Shown here one piece after another: positions 5,738 to 5,915 of a stretch of 5,915 nucleotides of DNA. The DNA comes from Bacillota bacterium (GTDB lineage: Bacteria > Bacillota > UBA4882 > UBA8346), in NCBI GenBank assembly GCA_023392595.1, contig JAEVYU010000068.1, positions 1-5,915 on the forward strand, written 5' to 3'. Position numbers and translations under genes: made by a program. The notes below the pieces were generated by a model. It searched no databases, was not told the origin of the DNA, and was given only the letters and a program-made list of their open reading frames with translations. How positions within the stretch are numbered: the stretch's first letter is position 1; each line of letters opens with the position of its first letter.

Positions 5738-5853
5738 ATCAATATCTTTTTTATGTGCGAAGAAGTGATTCTTTTTCTTTTCAAAATTTAAGGAACCACT
5801 GATTAAAACAGAACAATTCAAGGGATATCCTGGAACATAACTAGGAGATATCG

Positions 5854-5859
5854 TATAAT
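5854..5859 (+). promoter_or_regulatory. Candidate -10 box of the transposase gene
   Basis: A perfect TATAAT on the plus strand lies 27 nt before the ATG at 5887. The hexamer 17 nt upstream (TGGAAC, 5831-5836) is a poor -35. Many IS promoters are weak, so this fits but is not proof. Confidence 0.4.
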
Positions 5860-5886
5860 AAAGGTAACAAAATCAAGGAGAAATCC

Positions 5887-5915
5887 ATGAAACAACAAAC
5901 TTTCAGCGATATGGA
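5887..5915 (+). CDS. Start of a probable IS5-family transposase (partial, runs off the right edge)
   Basis: Only MKQQTFSDM and a partial next codon (Glu or Asp) are visible. The QxTFSDxE-type opening is typical of IS5-group DDE transposases (IS5 itself begins with QLTFADSEF). AAGGAG lies six bases before the ATG, and a TATAAT stands upstream. The left terminal inverted repeat should lie between about 5815 and 5850, but with one end only it cannot be defined; the GGATATCC palindrome at 5823-5830 is a candidate landmark. The gene is divergent from the nitrogenase-like operon. With nine full residues the call rests on resemblance, not on a domain. Confidence 0.5.

Noticed and set aside
5726..5821. 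N-terminal extension of the alpha-like subunit to the ATG at 5821
   Set aside because: A strong GGAGG site serves the internal ATG at 5725, and the extra 32 residues have no counterpart in the family.
1..5915. CRISPR array
   Set aside because: No regularly spaced short direct repeats are present.

Overview
The window reads as a fragment of a low-to-moderate-GC, strongly AT-biased Bacillota chromosome, most likely a strict anaerobe of the Clostridia or Negativicutes type. This rests on GGAGG-type ribosome binding sites, a bacterial group II intron, an IS5-type transposase start, tRNA-Ala-like remnants and, above all, two nitrogenase-component-1-like genes of a kind I associate with anaerobic Firmicutes. 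Organism assignment is inference. Nearly all recognisable genes lie on the minus strand, so the functional order runs from right to left.

Right part (2827-5886): a two-gene operon encodes an alpha-like (507 aa) and a beta-like (451 aa) subunit of a nitrogenase-like reductase, 19 nt apart. Both keep the three cysteines expected to hold a P-cluster-type Fe-S cluster at the subunit interface, and the alpha-like subunit also keeps the equivalent of the cofactor-ligating Cys of NifD. Neither looks like genuine NifD or NifK. No NifH-like reductase gene is in the window. Upstream, in the opposite direction, the first codons of a probable IS5-family transposase start at 5887, so an IS sits directly behind the operon's 5' end.

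Middle part (about 355-2691): a patch of accessory DNA is bracketed by two diverged direct repeats of about 130 bp. Each repeat holds the 3' end of a tRNA-like sequence on the minus strand, followed by an intrinsic terminator. Between them are (i) a zeta-toxin-like P-loop kinase with a small partner gene that overlaps it by 4 nt, apparently a toxin-antitoxin module in toxin-first order, and (ii) the wreck of an ABC-three-component (ABC-3C) defence system: the tail of a middle-component gene and a DUF2326-type ATPase gene that has lost its centre.

Left part (1-300): the 5' end of a group II intron (minus strand) enters from the left edge. It is inserted just after a GC-rich stem-loop, next to a large nested inverted-repeat structure (103-282) that may be a structured RNA or a folded DNA element. 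This structure is the feature least explained by anything I recognise.

Overall: a metabolic operon of unknown substrate beside a decaying defence/toxin island, in a neighbourhood that has taken at least two kinds of mobile element.
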